Assembly: GCA_024516155.1 (NCBI GenBank)
Contig: JAJJXM010000003.1
Span: 868,001-932,000 of the forward strand
Direction: 5' to 3'
Length of the DNA: 64,000 nt
From: Pyronema omphalodes
Taxonomy: Eukaryota; Ascomycota; Pezizomycetes; Pezizales; Pyronemataceae
Shown here: one piece after another, positions 46,671 to 58,799 of the stretch
Layout: every line of letters starts with the position of its first letter
Position numbering within the stretch: position 1 is the stretch's first letter
Program-made: the position numbers and the translations under genes
Notes under the pieces: model-generated
Told to the model about the DNA's origin: nothing
Database searches by the model: none
What the model saw: the letters and a program-made list of their open reading frames with translations, nothing else

Positions 46671-47333
46671 GGGATATGTAGTGTAACACTGAAGTTATCC
46701 ATGGTCCTTTCAAAAGAGAACTTTATGATAGCATATGTACCCATCTACTCATCAATTTAAAGCCTTTTCATTGGGTTCCATCTGTTATTTTCTATGATGA
46801 TCCAATTGGAATTCATCACATAGGAAAAATCCCCGCACATATTAATCCCACCTTGTGCTGAACCGTTTGCCACTCTGCAATCTACTTGCTTATCTCAGCG
46901 AACATGTATACTTCGAACACACATACAGATTTGCGAAATCCCATGTTTGCAGAATGCTTCAAAGTCTGGAAAATTACCCGCATGGAGCGTCATGCAACCA
47001 TAATTCTGAAAAGTTGCAAAATCCCCCTATGGCACTCGATTGCTCGGCCGGTGACGTTGGAGTGCAGCAGAAGCGTCCAGACTTCGGACTCTGGCTCACC
47101 TTGCATTAGCGCGCTAGGGATGCGGCCAGCGGGGTTTCATTGGGCCAGGCGTACGGGCTTGGCACACCAGAGTTACCTAGCGGAAACAAGATGTTCAAAA
47201 GAGGTTAGACTGGAGTATCAGGGCCGTTGCTTGGCTGATTCTTTGGGTCTGGCGAGGCGGCGGGTGCGAAGTGTTCGTCTGCTCGAGTGAGAGTTTGCTG
47301 GCTGTATCTGCTTCTTCTGCTGGGTTCCTCAAG
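46671..47333. other. intergenic, no gene recognised
   Basis: About 660 bp of mixed composition upstream of the PRP24 leader; nothing seen. Confidence 0.4.
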
Positions 47334-48527
47334 AGAAGTTCGTTCCGCTGAGATAGCCCAGAAGTTTATTCTGCTGCCTGAGAGATACATCCATACCCCA
47401 GAAGTTTGTTCTGCTGAGATATCCCAGCAAAAGTGCGGTAGAAGACAAATCGATCGCGACTCTGCCGGCCACCACGACGAGACGAGCCAGACGACCACCA
47501 ACCACGAGACAGGCAACAGGCAGGCAGGCAACAAAGAAGAGACAGACCCACCAGACCAGACGGACAGCCCGGCCACAACAGCAGGAGCAGCAGCAGCAGC
47601 AGCAGCATCGACACCGCAGCACAGGACAGGACACAGACTGGCCAGCCCACACACGGCCAGAGTTGAAAGAAGCCAGAAGTCCCCCAAAACGTAAGTACGA
47701 GAAAGACTCCGATCCAACCGCACTCCAGACCGCACACACACCCGTTCCAAGGAGATATCCACATTCACGCATGCGACAGACGGCTCCGCAGACATTCTAG
47801 TCAAGAACCAGTGCACTGCTGCTAGAAGAAACCTACATACACCCGTCAAATCTGCCCTGTCCTGTCTGCTGCCTACTGCCTTCTGGGCTGCCCACTGCTT
47901 TTTTGCGCTGCATTGAACACCTTCCTCTGCATACACCTTCCTCTGCATAGACGCCTTCTCACCTGCTCTGCTTGCCAGACTCTCCGCCTACATACCTACC
48001 TTTCACACGCTGAAGCCCACATAAGCAGTCCGCCTGGACAAGCGAACGATTTGCCCAAATCACGAGTCCAGCGCGAATTCTCTCCACGCCCCTCTATCTT
48101 CCCCCCACCTCAACCTCCACCTCCACCTTCACCACCACCAACGCTGGACAGAATTATTGCTTTCAGTAGTGGTCCGCCTTCTCACGCTTAACTCTAGATC
48201 TACTTCTTTTTTCGGCAAATAGAAAACCTCTTACCAAACTCTGGATTCCGCTTTGCGTCCTGGATTGTCCACCTTCGTGTACCGTCGCCGAAAAAGCGCG
48301 TCGTTGTCTTGCTCAATTGCTACGCCAACTTTTGGAGCGACTACCACTGGTTCCGTACTGAGGTCAGGTCCGTCAGTCTCGTTTACCCAAAGTGGATCTC
48401 CGAGGAATCTGAATTCTCACCCATCTAGGTAGACCTTTCGCTCGGTGTTGGATAAGATAGCCCCACTCCCCGCCTACCGACCAGCATATCTCTTGTGTAG
48501 TACTACTACACAACAACACATATCATC
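47334..48527 (+). promoter_or_regulatory. long PRP24 upstream region/leader with repeats
   Basis: Three copies of an AGAAGTTYRTTCYGCTG motif start at 47334, 47360 and 47400. CAGG/CAGC-type low-complexity sequence follows (47500-47640), then a strong donor GTAAGTACG at 47695 that may open a leader intron; a plausible acceptor is CTTGCCAG at about 47978. No reading frame here has both an ATG and a known motif. The opposite strand has a 247-codon frame made of the antisense of these repeats, which I reject. Confidence 0.4.
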
Positions 48528-51500
48528 ATGGATATCAGCAGTCTACTTTCGCCGTCCGACGACCTGTCACCTGCAAACACCGCACCTTCACCGCGCTCGA
48601 GACCCTCTCTAAATGGTACCAACTCCGAATCTTCTATTAGCACCAGCGCTTCTGGTCGGAGAACTCCAGTTACCATGGCTACGCCGCGCCGACATTCGGC
48701 GCATCCTGTAGACAGAGAAATCCCGGATATAGTTATGGATGATGCTGCAAGCGGGCAGGAAAGAGAGAGCACAGAACTGTCGTCTGAAGAGGCCCGGTTG
48801 CTACAGGCCCGTAAAGAACGGCCATACCAGTACACTGCGCACACCGCCTACATCGATCTATTGCGGGAGGCGTTCCTCACAGCGCCTGCAAACGAAAAGA
48901 GAAGAACTTTGGCGAAGGTTCGCCAGGCTAGGAATGATATGAGCCAGTTATTCCCGATGGATGAGAACAGGTGGTTGGAGTGGATAAACGATGAACAAAG
49001 CCAGGCTGAGACGATTGATGAGCGGTTAGAGGTTATGGACCTGTGTACAAGAGCTGTCACGGACCAGGTAGCTAGCGTAAAGCTCTTTAAGGCGTATGCG
49101 GATTTTGTGGAAGCACAGCATATCTTTGCAACTTCCGCTGCTGCCAGCGGAAACGTAACCATGGCCGAATACAAGGACCTATTTTCTCTCGAAACTGTGG
49201 TGGATACGTATCGACAGGGTGCAGAGGCTACAGCACACGACATTGCTAATAGTCGACTGCTTTGGGACAAATACCTTGATCTCGTAATGCGGGATCTGGC
49301 TGCTGCTCCCTCCGACAGCAAAATTCAGCGCGTGTATGATATGTTCCTTGCCAGGCTTGGGACTCCACACGCAAATATTGAGGAAACATGGGCGGCATTT
49401 AGCCAGTTTGTGACTCAATACGACAACGCCCACTACGAGAAAACTATGGTCAAATTCAACAAAATCTACTCAGCCGCTGCAGCCAAGAATTCTGAACGTG
49501 AAGTGTATGAGTTTCCTCTCAGGCGTGAGATGAATGCGAACAAGACTCCCACCGAGGAGGAAACGCGGATTTGGGCCGAGTATCTTGAGTGGGAGACTTC
49601 CCAACCAAAGAAGAAGCTGGATGAGGCCATGGCGTGTGCGCTTTACGAGCGGTGTTTATTGCGGCTTGGACAGGCGGCGAAAGTGTGGGAGGACTATGTG
49701 TTTTTCCTTCTCGAAAAATGCCATAATTCGATGCCCAAGGTGATCTCCGTGCTTCAACGTGCAACAAGAGCATGTCCATGGTCCGGTACATTGTGGTCTC
49801 AGCAGATTATTGCTTTGGAAAAGGGCTTTAAGTCGTTCGAAGAAGTGTCCGAGGTCAAGCACAAGGCCACTAAGACTGAGCTTCTAGATCTCGGAGGGCA
49901 AGAGGAGTTGTTGAAAGTTAACATTGCTTGGTGTGGGTTTTTGCGACGTCGTGCATTCGAGCGCAATGCTGCAGAGGAGGATCTCGATATGGCCGAGATG
50001 GGTATTGGTGAGGCTGTTACAGAAAGTGAACACGGCCAATTCCCGGACCCCGACTACAGACTTCACCGCATTCAGATCAACTTTTACACTGAGGCCAAGA
50101 AATTCGACCGCGCTCGGACTATTTGGAAGGATTTGTCAAAGAAGAAGGGATCGTCGTATGAATATTGGTTACGGTACTACAGTTGGGAACTTGCATATGG
50201 TACAAAGGAGGCCGCTGGTAACATCCTGAAACGAGCTGTCCAGATTAAGGGCCTTGACTGGCCCGAAAAAATTCTCGATGTCTGGAAGACCCACGTTGAG
50301 GATTTCGGCAGTATAACAGAAGTTGAATCCATGCTTGTGAAACACCGTCGTTTTGCTATGGATGTTGCCAAGCGACGAGCCATCGAACACGAGCAATACG
50401 CCCAGCAAGTCCCAGCGGAAGCGGAACCAGCACACCAGGCTGAAGTTGAAGCTAGACCAAAAGCAAGCTCGAAACGGCCCAGGAGTGATGCCGATGCCGA
50501 CGCCGAGGAATCGCAGCCGACTCCGAAAAAAGCAAAACCTGTGTTGAGTTCCTTGCCCGATTCAAGCGCAACCGCAGATGTGAATACAACCACAGCGCAG
50601 CAACCGGTTAAGCGCGACCGGGAACACCTTACCATTATTTGCAGAAACCTTCCTAAGAATACTCCGGAAGTAAAAATCCGTCAGTTCTTCCGCGATTGCG
50701 GTGACATCAATAGCTTGAAGTTTGTCGATGGTGTAGCTACTGTCGAGTTTGATAGCAGAGATGGTGTCCTTGCAGCACAAACCAAGGATGGAAAGCTTTT
50801 TGAAGGACAGGCTATCGAAATCACAGTCGGCACTGGAACAACTCTTTATGTTACTAATTTCCCGCCAGTCGCAGATGAGGCATACCTCCGCAGCCTTTTC
50901 TCTCCCGTAAATATACCTTCCGCCCCCTAATACTCCGGCAACTAACGTTTATAGTTCGGTGATATTGTCGACATTCGTTTCCCCAGTTTGAAATACAATA
51001 CAAACCGCCGTTTCTGTTACATCCAGTTCTCCACCCCGGAAGCCGCTCAACGTGCAACCTCTATGGAAGGAACACAACTCGGAGAAAAAGAAAATCTCAT
51101 AGCCCGAATCTCTGCTCCGGAAAAGAAGCAGCAGCGCGCTAACCCTACCGCTGAGGGCCGCGAATTGTTCATCCGCAACATCGACTTTAAGATTACCGAA
51201 AACGACATCCGAACTCTCTTCAGCCAATACGGAAATGTAGAAAAAGTACATTTCCTACCTGGCCAAAGACCCGGAACCCACAGAGGTACTGGATTCCTTG
51301 TCTTCGACACCAAGGAAGCCGCCGATGCAGCGCTGGTGTTGAATGGTCATACGCTTAATGGAAGAAACTTGGATGTGTCGATAGCCCAGGTTAAGGGTGC
51401 TATTGCAGCAGGTGCTGCGAAGCCCGCAGCTACTGCTACTCTCGTCGACCGTACCGCCGGTGATGCACCCGCCCCTAACTTTCAGGCTATCAAAACCAAG

Positions 51501-51953
51501 ACCCTCGGCATCATGAACCTCGCCGACACCGTCAACGAGGCCCGTCTCCGCACTCTCTTCGAACCTTACGGTAGCCTGCGCAAGGTTACCTTACGCCCCG
51601 ACCATGCCGGTGCTCTGGTGGAATTCGACAACGTTGCCGACGCTGGTAAAGCTTCATTGGCTTTGGAGGGAACTAATATTGATGGTCAAAACATTGAGAT
51701 TGGCGACTTGGAGACTTTGATGAAGAGGAAGCCAGAGAAGAAGGTTACGAAGGGATTTGTTAGCCAGAAACAGCAGCAGAGGTTCGTACCGGCTATTGTG
51801 GCGAGGCCAGGACAAGGACCGAAGAAAAGAGGGTTGGGATTCTCCGGTGCAATGAGCAAGAAGACCACGGAGAAGGGGGAGGGGGAGAAGACGGAAGCGA
51901 AGGGAGGAAAGAGTAATGAGGATTTCAAGAGGATGTTTTTGAAGGAAGAATAA
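48528..51953 (+). CDS. PRP24: U4/U6 snRNA-associated splicing factor Prp24 (SART3-like)
   Basis: Two exons, 48528-50906 and 50955-51953 (donor GTAAAT, branch CTAAC, acceptor TTATAG), giving 1125 aa. Prp24 anneals U4 and U6 snRNAs to recycle the spliceosome. It has an acidic/Ser-rich N terminus, then about 500 residues of HAT helical repeats typical of the SART3-like fungal form (e.g. RLWEWINDE-type NRWLEWINDE, AKVWEDYVFFL, RARTIWKDLSKKKG, YWLRYYSWE). An NLS-like SSKRPRSDADAD and a set of RRM domains follow (HLTIICRNLPKNT; TLYVTNFPPVADE; ELFIRNIDFKITEND; a degenerate last RRM with LGIMNLADTVNE). The protein ends in SNEDFKRMFLKEE, the conserved SNxxFRxxF-like tail that contacts the Lsm ring. 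The splice sits inside the second RRM. Confidence 0.93.
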
Positions 51954-52849
51954 GGGATGGCAGGGGAAGAGGATTGATGGATTTTTCAGAATTACGGGAT
52001 AGGATATATTTTTTTAACAGGAATGGGATTGAAAATTTGGAGGATTATACGAGGAAATCAGAATTGGAATTAGGTTGGAATTAGGAAACCAGGGTTTGAA
52101 TTGGGATTAGGGATCGGAAGTTTTAGAATTAACAACTGCGAATTGGAATTTAGGAATCGGAGGAGTATCAATATGAAGGAACAGGGATGGGAAGTGCTGG
52201 GGTGGATTAGAGTATGTGTATAAATAGTTTACAGTTTTTTATGCAAAAGTTGATGGATATTATGATATGTCATGTACGATAAGAATGACCCTCTGTTTTT
52301 TTTCTATTAGAAAGATTAACTACCTACCTTTTACTATCCAAGCTTAATGTGTACCTACTCAAGTGCCTTGTTTAGGAACCATTCGATTAGCCATCGAAAA
52401 TGGATGACGGTGCATCTGTCAACCGCTTGATCATCAGTTAGTAGCAATCTTACAACCCCAGTCATCACCTGTCACCAAGAGGTCGCAGACCGTATGATAT
52501 GACAATCCACAGCTTTGTATACACTATCTCCCCTGTCTGCAATTCCTCCGTATAATCTTAGTCATATCCCATCCCGCATTCCCAGCACAGAAAATTATGG
52601 TTTACACGCATGTATGTAGTATGTATGTAAGTCCCAAATGATCATCTGTAAATCATCCGGAAATCGTCTTGGATCCACAGGGTCTGGTCCATTTTATGTT
52701 GAAACTACAGATGTACATACATATTACATATATACTGCGGTAGGTGGTAGATCGATAATTAAAAGGATCAGCAAGGTATGTAGAATACACGTGGTGCACG
52801 TGGCATGGGTGGAATGAGGATTTGGGATGGGAATCTTGATGTGCCCTGT

Positions 52850-52880
<31 letters not shown>

Positions 52881-53589
52881 GGTTGGTTAGCTGTTTAATT
52901 TTTTACTTTTATTTTTGGGGGGAGAGGGGAAAGGGGATTGTGATGATGGAAATAAATCAGCGGCGGAAGACATGTGGAGGTTGGTATGGCCATGGAAAGA
53001 TGATTTTAGGTAATGATTATTGAACTTTGAGGTTGGATGGAATTTAGATTTTTTTGTTATTCAATTAGAAAAATGAAGTTACATTATGCTTCGCTGCTTC
53101 GAAAAGGTTTTTAAATAATTGAAAAACTTTACTATCAGTGTAAGTACTTATCGGGAAGTCATGTCTAGTTTTTTTTACCTCTGATTCTATGAAATGATTA
53201 ATGTTTTTTTTTCTGCTCTGGAGGCCCTGTATTGCAGATCATCCATCATGAACAAAAACTCCGAGTAGAGATTTCCTCTGAAATCTTAAGTACCGGCTCC
53301 CGTTGGTTGATATGATGCACATAATTCAGAGAATTTGAATTTTATGCAAATTCTGCAATATCAGATGTAGATCTTGTTGCATGCAAGACAAATTTGTATT
53401 GGTTCAATGTACCTAATATAATTGGTGTAAAATGCGTCCCCGTACTGCTCTGTCTGCTAAATTTTTAGTACTCCCTATATCTCGTGACAATAACTTCAGT
53501 AATATTATCCGCCATGCTAATTCTACGTACATGTTGGGTTGCCCCCCGCGGATCAGCCTATTGGGTTGGAGATGATATCAGTCGTACAT
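51954..53589. other. PRP24 3' flank and intergenic region
   Basis: From 51970 to 52160 there are degenerate GAATTGG/GATTAGG repeats. Further on are CATAC-rich AT sequence, a TG run (52847-52863) directly before G19, and no gene. Confidence 0.5.
52864..52882. repeat. poly(G) tract, G19, after a TG microsatellite
   Basis: Nineteen consecutive G directly following a (TG)n run. Confidence 0.95.
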
Positions 53590-54034
53590 CAGAGAACGTT
53601 CTGAAAAATACTTGCAATCAATCACGAGGCGGTTGGCATGCTAGATAATATCCTTCTCCCGTTGAAGAAGGCGGTTCTGAAAAATGCTGTAACCACGATG
53701 TCATCTGATAATTTGCTGAAACGGTGTGCGGGTGGTTGACTTAGGCACGGATGAAGGCTCAACCCCGGTGTCCGCCTAGTGCGTCATGTTCACGGAAGAG
53801 CACTCGAGGCCTTGGCATGGTCTATATAAACCCAGCTTCCCCCCTACCTCCCCTTCCTTTCATCAGCGAATAGTCGACATTGGATTGTAGTCTTGCTACG
53901 GCTTGACTCCGCCCAGGAGAAGGGGCAGCTTAACCGCGTCCTGGACTTGCCTAGGCTTCGAACGCCTAAAGTGTCCGATATTGCTTTCCTCGCTGTGGCA
54001 AGGAAGTGAGATCGGTACCCGCTTGACTTTGTCA
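53590..54034 (+). repeat. dispersed TATA-bearing repeat, copy C
   Basis: Same family as copies A and B but on the opposite strand. In order on the plus strand: GATAATATCCTTCTCCCG, GTGTGCGGGTGGTTGACTT, CACGGATGAAGGCTCAACCC, CTATATAAACCCAGC (TATA at 53822-53830), CAGCGAATAGTCGACATTGG, then a frame with DSAQEKGQLNRVLDLPRLRT and FLAVARK, ending in a GTGAGATCGG splice-like site and TGA. It shows high identity to copy B throughout and about 20 kb separates them. Confidence 0.85.
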
Positions 54035-56601
54035 TTCTTACGTTGACAGAACCATCATCAACTGATAAATAAGCTCGCTTACCCTTGTCATATGTTGCGC
54101 TGCCCTGCTGTTAAGCATGTCGCGTTCGAAACATCTGTCTGCGGTGTCCAATCTTGTCCCCCATTGCTACCGATCCTACACACTACCATCCGATCATATG
54201 CTTCCTTTTTATTTCCGCCCCTCATCCTACGTACCCATTATTACACCCACAATCCACAAGACTCGCTACATCACAGTTATTGATTACGATTGGCAGTACT
54301 GCACTGATACACAGCTACATCATCCCCCGTCCTTGGTACCCAAGCTTCTCTTTCAGCTTCTGGATATAGACTCAAGTACACCACCTTACCATCAAAATGC
54401 GAAACGACACCTGTCTTACCACTCCACAACAGCTGACAGGCGAAGGTCTAGCTACCAGCCACTCACAAGCTCTCACTCATTTTCCACTTGCTATGGCCTC
54501 TCGGGCTCCCGTGGAATGATCTTTAACTACGGCAAGTTTTTGCTATAACTCTCACTCTCCAGCTTCAACGTTTATTGAAAAGCAAGAATATATTCCTCTT
54601 AACGATGTTAAATTGTGACTATCGCGGTAATTTGTTCTGAGAGCAAGTTGCAACAGGAGTTCATGGGACCTTGTAGATGATTCGTTCCAGTAAAGACAGG
54701 TTTTGGCACGGAATCGACAGCTGACATATGGTACATATAACAAAGCATGACATGAGAACAGGGTTGTATAGGAGAAGTATCATACTTTGACACAACTCTA
54801 GCTCACTTAGTGCCAAGAAGATATGCATCGTAGATGCAAGCCGCTGAAGCGTATCACTGTTATTACTATTATTTCTGCTATCAATCATCCCACTTCTTTA
54901 GTTAAATCGGATTCCTGTATTCATCGCGAATTCCGCCGCCGTAATTGGTAATTTTTGAAGGAATTCATTAAATATAGGGGTGAAAATGGAAAACGTTACA
55001 TGACGTGGCTATTTGGGCCTTCGATAATGACGCCGAAAACACATCAGATAAAAATGTCCCCAATCAATCTGCGATCCAGTGACAGGGATTGAACAAACTT
55101 AACCGTTTTATGAAGTCTGAGGAGCGTGTGCTGTCATACAGCCCCGAATTCAGCTCACCGCCCGTACACATAGTTTCTTGTCCTAACTGGCTCACTTTTC
55201 AACTAAAGCACACCATTTTGACTTGCTAGAGTCCTCTACTTGCGCTTTATCAAATCGGAATATTGGCGCTGATGTGCCGAGATATTTTGATTGTTGGATG
55301 GCCGATACCTGCCAGAATCTATCGGAACTTGAAACTAGAGTCTCCGGTATGTACATTGAAGCTCATAACTTCACAAATTTTACAAATATTGACATGACCA
55401 CGGCTATGAAGTCTGTAACTTTAAAGTTTTTTTTTAATATTTTGCAGGAAAAAGCAAAAGACAAATAATGTCATTAATTACTGGTGTATCGGTGAAGTGA
55501 CGTGATTATGCTGGACAGCAGTATAAGTTACGTATGTAGAAGGGTTTCTAGAGATGTTTTTGTGTTACATCGTTTGTTCTCACTCGATGCTTATCACTCC
55601 TAAATAGGAATGGTGGGCTCATTCAGCCGTACGTACAGAGCTGAGCTACTGTCTAATGCACCCGTCTGCACCTAAGAACCGATGACCTTCTATGCAGCGT
55701 TTGTAACTTCACAACACGCGTCCAAATTAAATTTGGCAATCGGAGGATTGATTTTTGGGTTTTATTCTATTTTTCCCGGGGGTTCAAATTATCAACTGTT
55801 ATTCTTGTCGGAAGGCTCTGAAAAGATCTGTGTTGGAGTGTTATTCTGCGCAGCTAGCCACGCTACTCCGACTAAGTGTCCGGCCGGCACTGTATCCGAA
55901 TAGATACCCTTTGAACCAACCGAGTTTGTTCCTGGTTCCCATTTCATAGGCTGGGCTTCAATACGTCTATAGGGCCTAGTATATCCCGACTCGCCTCTCC
56001 AAATACAAGACATAATGGGGCTGATCGAGCTGATTATCGCTGCAGCTTCAACAACCACCTTGCCATTTCATGCCAAGTACAAAAGCTAAGCCTGGGAGCT
56101 GGAAACTGGGAACGAACCCTTTTTGATGTATGAGAGATGCCTACATAATAAGCAAGAACAAGCTGAGCTGAGTTCTGTCTTGGAAGGCCCCTGTGGTCTC
56201 GGAGTATCTACAGTAGCGGCACAATCGCGGAATGTTCACACGCTAGGTACGCTGTAACTAACTTATTGAAGTATAAAAACAACATTGTATTTACAGTTTG
56301 TATATCTTTAGTAGCTAGTATTTGAGCTAGCAGTCTTGCAACTACTTTCTTTCCCATGCTATACATAATTCTTACGATTCTGCTCTGTGTTGTGTATGTT
56401 GCTGTTGGAGTTCAGCTATACTTAAGAAATACCATCACTGATATCGATACTTACGACCAGTAATCCCAACTCGAATTGCACTGTATTACGACTCCCAGGT
56501 GTAACACCGGAACATTCAACGATAAGATGCACTGTGTCACGGAAACCATCGTCTCCATAAAAGAGTGCAAATCCTACGCGTGCGAAGATCCACAACATGA
56601 A
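54035..56601. other. intergenic region, no firm gene
   Basis: Plus-strand frames of 60-143 codons (54117-54548; 55223-55468) are Tyr/Ser/His-rich and have no recognisable domain. A start in good context (CATCAAAATGCGAAAC, about 54395) opens a frame of only 41 codons with stops soon after. AT-rich; no repeats other than copy C upstream. The last few hundred bases are the cystathionine gamma-synthase promoter. Confidence 0.4.
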
Positions 56602-58418
56602 ATGTCTCGCTACGAAGTCGGCTGTCCTTTACCACCTCACGATCCTCATGTATATCTCGTTATTCTTTACCTCCACCTTGGATCATGCTAATAGACGACT
56701 ATCCAGGCCATTTCAGTATCCCTTCCAACATGGGAATCAAACGTAGCCTGGGGACACAAGGAGCCCTGGGTTGTAGATAAAATGAAGACAGGTTATCCTC
56801 GGTAATTATCTCCACCATTGCATCTTTGTCCCCAAATAATCAGATCTCACACCCGCAGATTCTTTGTAGCACGCCCTATTACCGCCCTAGCAAAAGATGT
56901 CGTCCGACGGTACGGAAATCCTGAGTTAGAAACGGCGTTAATATTCCCAGCGAAGAAATCAGCGGAAAAGTGTGTATCCTTCTTGGATGTTGGAAGGACA
57001 ATACCACTCTCAGCAAATACTTCAGAGAAAGCAGCAAAATGGCTATCGGTATTCGTGGTAGTCTTTCCAAAGAATTTATGGCCCCAGGCTAGAGCGTTCT
57101 GGCAACATACCGGTGATGGAATCAGTACGCGGCAGGTTATGGTACTTCGCGAGTTATGGGATGCCGGCCTACTTGATATTGATGGAGCAACCAAGAATTC
57201 TCAGGATAGGTCACCGATTCTCATGAGTGCCCTTGAGAAGCTATGTGATCACTGTATAATCTCAGTAAAGCAACAGCTACGGAACAGAATTGCTGGGCTT
57301 ATTTCTACCAACTCAGAGATTGCCGTGTCTGAAGACCATGTCTTTCTTTACCCAACGGGTATGAGTGCGATATATGCAACATCTCGCTCTATTCACAGTG
57401 TTCTGGGTTTAGAAAAAAAAGCCGTCTGCTTTGGGTACCATACCTCCCCTCATTTCCAAATCCAACTAACTTGGTAGTTTCGGTTACACTGATACCCTTA
57501 AAGTCCTCACCAAACTCGGTTCTGGCTGCCATTTCTTTGGTGCCGGTGACTCAGTAGACGTCCATAAACTATCAACCCTCCTTTCCACTGGCGAATCAAT
57601 CTCTGCTATCTTCTGCGAGCTCCCCACCAACCCCTTACTTCAAACTCCTGATCTGGTTGTACTCCGGAAGCTAGCTACTACGTACAATATCCCGTTAGTG
57701 GTTGACGAAACAATCGGCACATTCGTAAACGTTGATGTCCTCCCCTTTGCCGACGTAGTCGTAACCTCCCTCAGCAAAGCCTTCGCTGGCGAATGCAACG
57801 TTATGGGTGGTAGCGTAGTATTGAATCCCAGCTCACCCTTCTATTCTGCCTTCCATCGCTCCTTCACAGAGGACTTTGAAGATACCTACTTCCCACTCGA
57901 CGCTTCTGTTATGCTCTCCAACTCTGCTCCCTTCTCAGAAAGAATTCAAACAATGAACACCAATGCCCTTGCCATTTCGAAAATTCTGGCGAGTCACCCA
58001 GCTGTTCAGACAGTCTACTACCCTGGACTTAATCCAGAGGGTTTCGATAGATTCCGAAAACCGAAAGGAGGATATGGGTTTCTTATTACAATTCGATTTA
58101 GGAGACAGCAGAGCGCGATGGATTTCTTTGATGCCCTGGATGTGGCAAAGGGACCAAGTTTGGGGACAGTGTTTACGTTGGCTTGTCCATACACTCTATT
58201 GGCGCATATGAGTGAGATTAACTGGGTAAGTTTCTGAGATCACCGTGTTCATCGAAGTGAACCTTGCTAAGAAGAGATAGGCAGCGGAATATGGAGTTGT
58301 CGAGGATTTGGTTCGGATTAGTGTCGGTATTGAGGAAATGTCAGGGTTGGTGGCAGTAGTAGAAAAGGCGTTGGAGGTATTAAAAGTGGAGACGGAACTT
58401 GAGAGACCGCGCTTGTAG
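56602..58418 (+). CDS. cystathionine gamma-synthase-like (Cys/Met metabolism PLP enzyme)
   Basis: Five exons, 56602-56649, 56707-56801, 56859-57434, 57478-58225 and 58281-58418, giving 534 aa with consistent phases. Fungal cystathionine gamma-synthase joins O-acyl-homoserine and cysteine on the route to methionine. Seen: [13 protein letters not shown] at the first splice, [30 protein letters not shown] of the fungal enzyme, [18 protein letters not shown]-binding Lys340 in [11 protein letters not shown] and the following [11 protein letters not shown], and the C-terminal VRISVGIEE. The start is chosen because [16 protein letters not shown] matches the family N terminus; in-frame ATGs upstream (from 56476) would add up to 42 residues. 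The enzyme may act in the cytosol. Adjacent genes are unrelated. It could also be a paralogue with a somewhat different substrate. Confidence 0.9.
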
Positions 58419-58484
58419 CTTCATGGAAGCTGTTGATATCTTGTAAGATATGGCAGCAAAAGTTTACCCACCCGAATAGATGGT

Positions 58485-58488
58485 AAAA
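58485..58488 (-). terminator. short T-run terminator of the tRNA gene
   Basis: TTTT on the minus strand, 5 nt beyond the tRNA 3' end, a minimal RNA polymerase III terminator. Confidence 0.5.
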
Positions 58489-58492
58489 GATA

Positions 58493-58595
58493 TGTCCGGT
58501 GCGAGGATCGAACTCGCGATCTTCGGATTGCTACCACTGGGTGGAAGTCATATGCTAGTATGAGACCGACGCTCTACCAACTGAGCCAACCAGAC
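58493..58595 (-). tRNA. tRNA-Met (CAT, elongator type) with a 30-nt intron
   Basis: Minus-strand tRNA, 103 nt unspliced and 73 nt after removing the intron at 58529-58558. The acceptor stem GTCTGGT/ACCGGAC pairs fully with one G-T. The D arm reads GCTCAGTTGGTAGAGC, the anticodon CAT is at 58560-58562, and the T arm is GCGAG-TTCGATC-CTCGC with box B intact. The intron lies one base after the anticodon, the canonical position. The 5' flank and T-run support it. An initiator tRNA would have A54 instead of the T of TTC and is not indicated, so elongator Met is favoured. Confidence 0.93.
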
Positions 58596-58799
58596 TAGGA
58601 TGCTTACTAAATTATCATATAATATTATATACTGTTATACATAATTTATACGCTGCGACCAAGTCATGTCAACTGAACTCCAGCTCTCCAAAGACCCACC
58701 AGATAGAGGAAATGCCAACAAATTTCTCAAGCGGCAGAATACAAATGGCAAAATAAAATGATGCTCGAAGCACCAAAAAGCTGTAAAGGAAATCAATGC

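Noticed and set aside
47287..47694. 135-codon plus-strand frame with a hydrophobic start in the PRP24 leader
   Set aside because: Begins at GTG, not ATG, and the rest is repeat-derived Ala/Gln/Thr; likely part of an untranslated leader.
47205..47948. 247-codon minus-strand frame over the PRP24 leader, with an Ala run and Cys/Trp-rich stretch
   Set aside because: Antisense of CAG/CAGG low-complexity sequence; three overlapping frames of similar length exist on the same strand, so open length is compositional.
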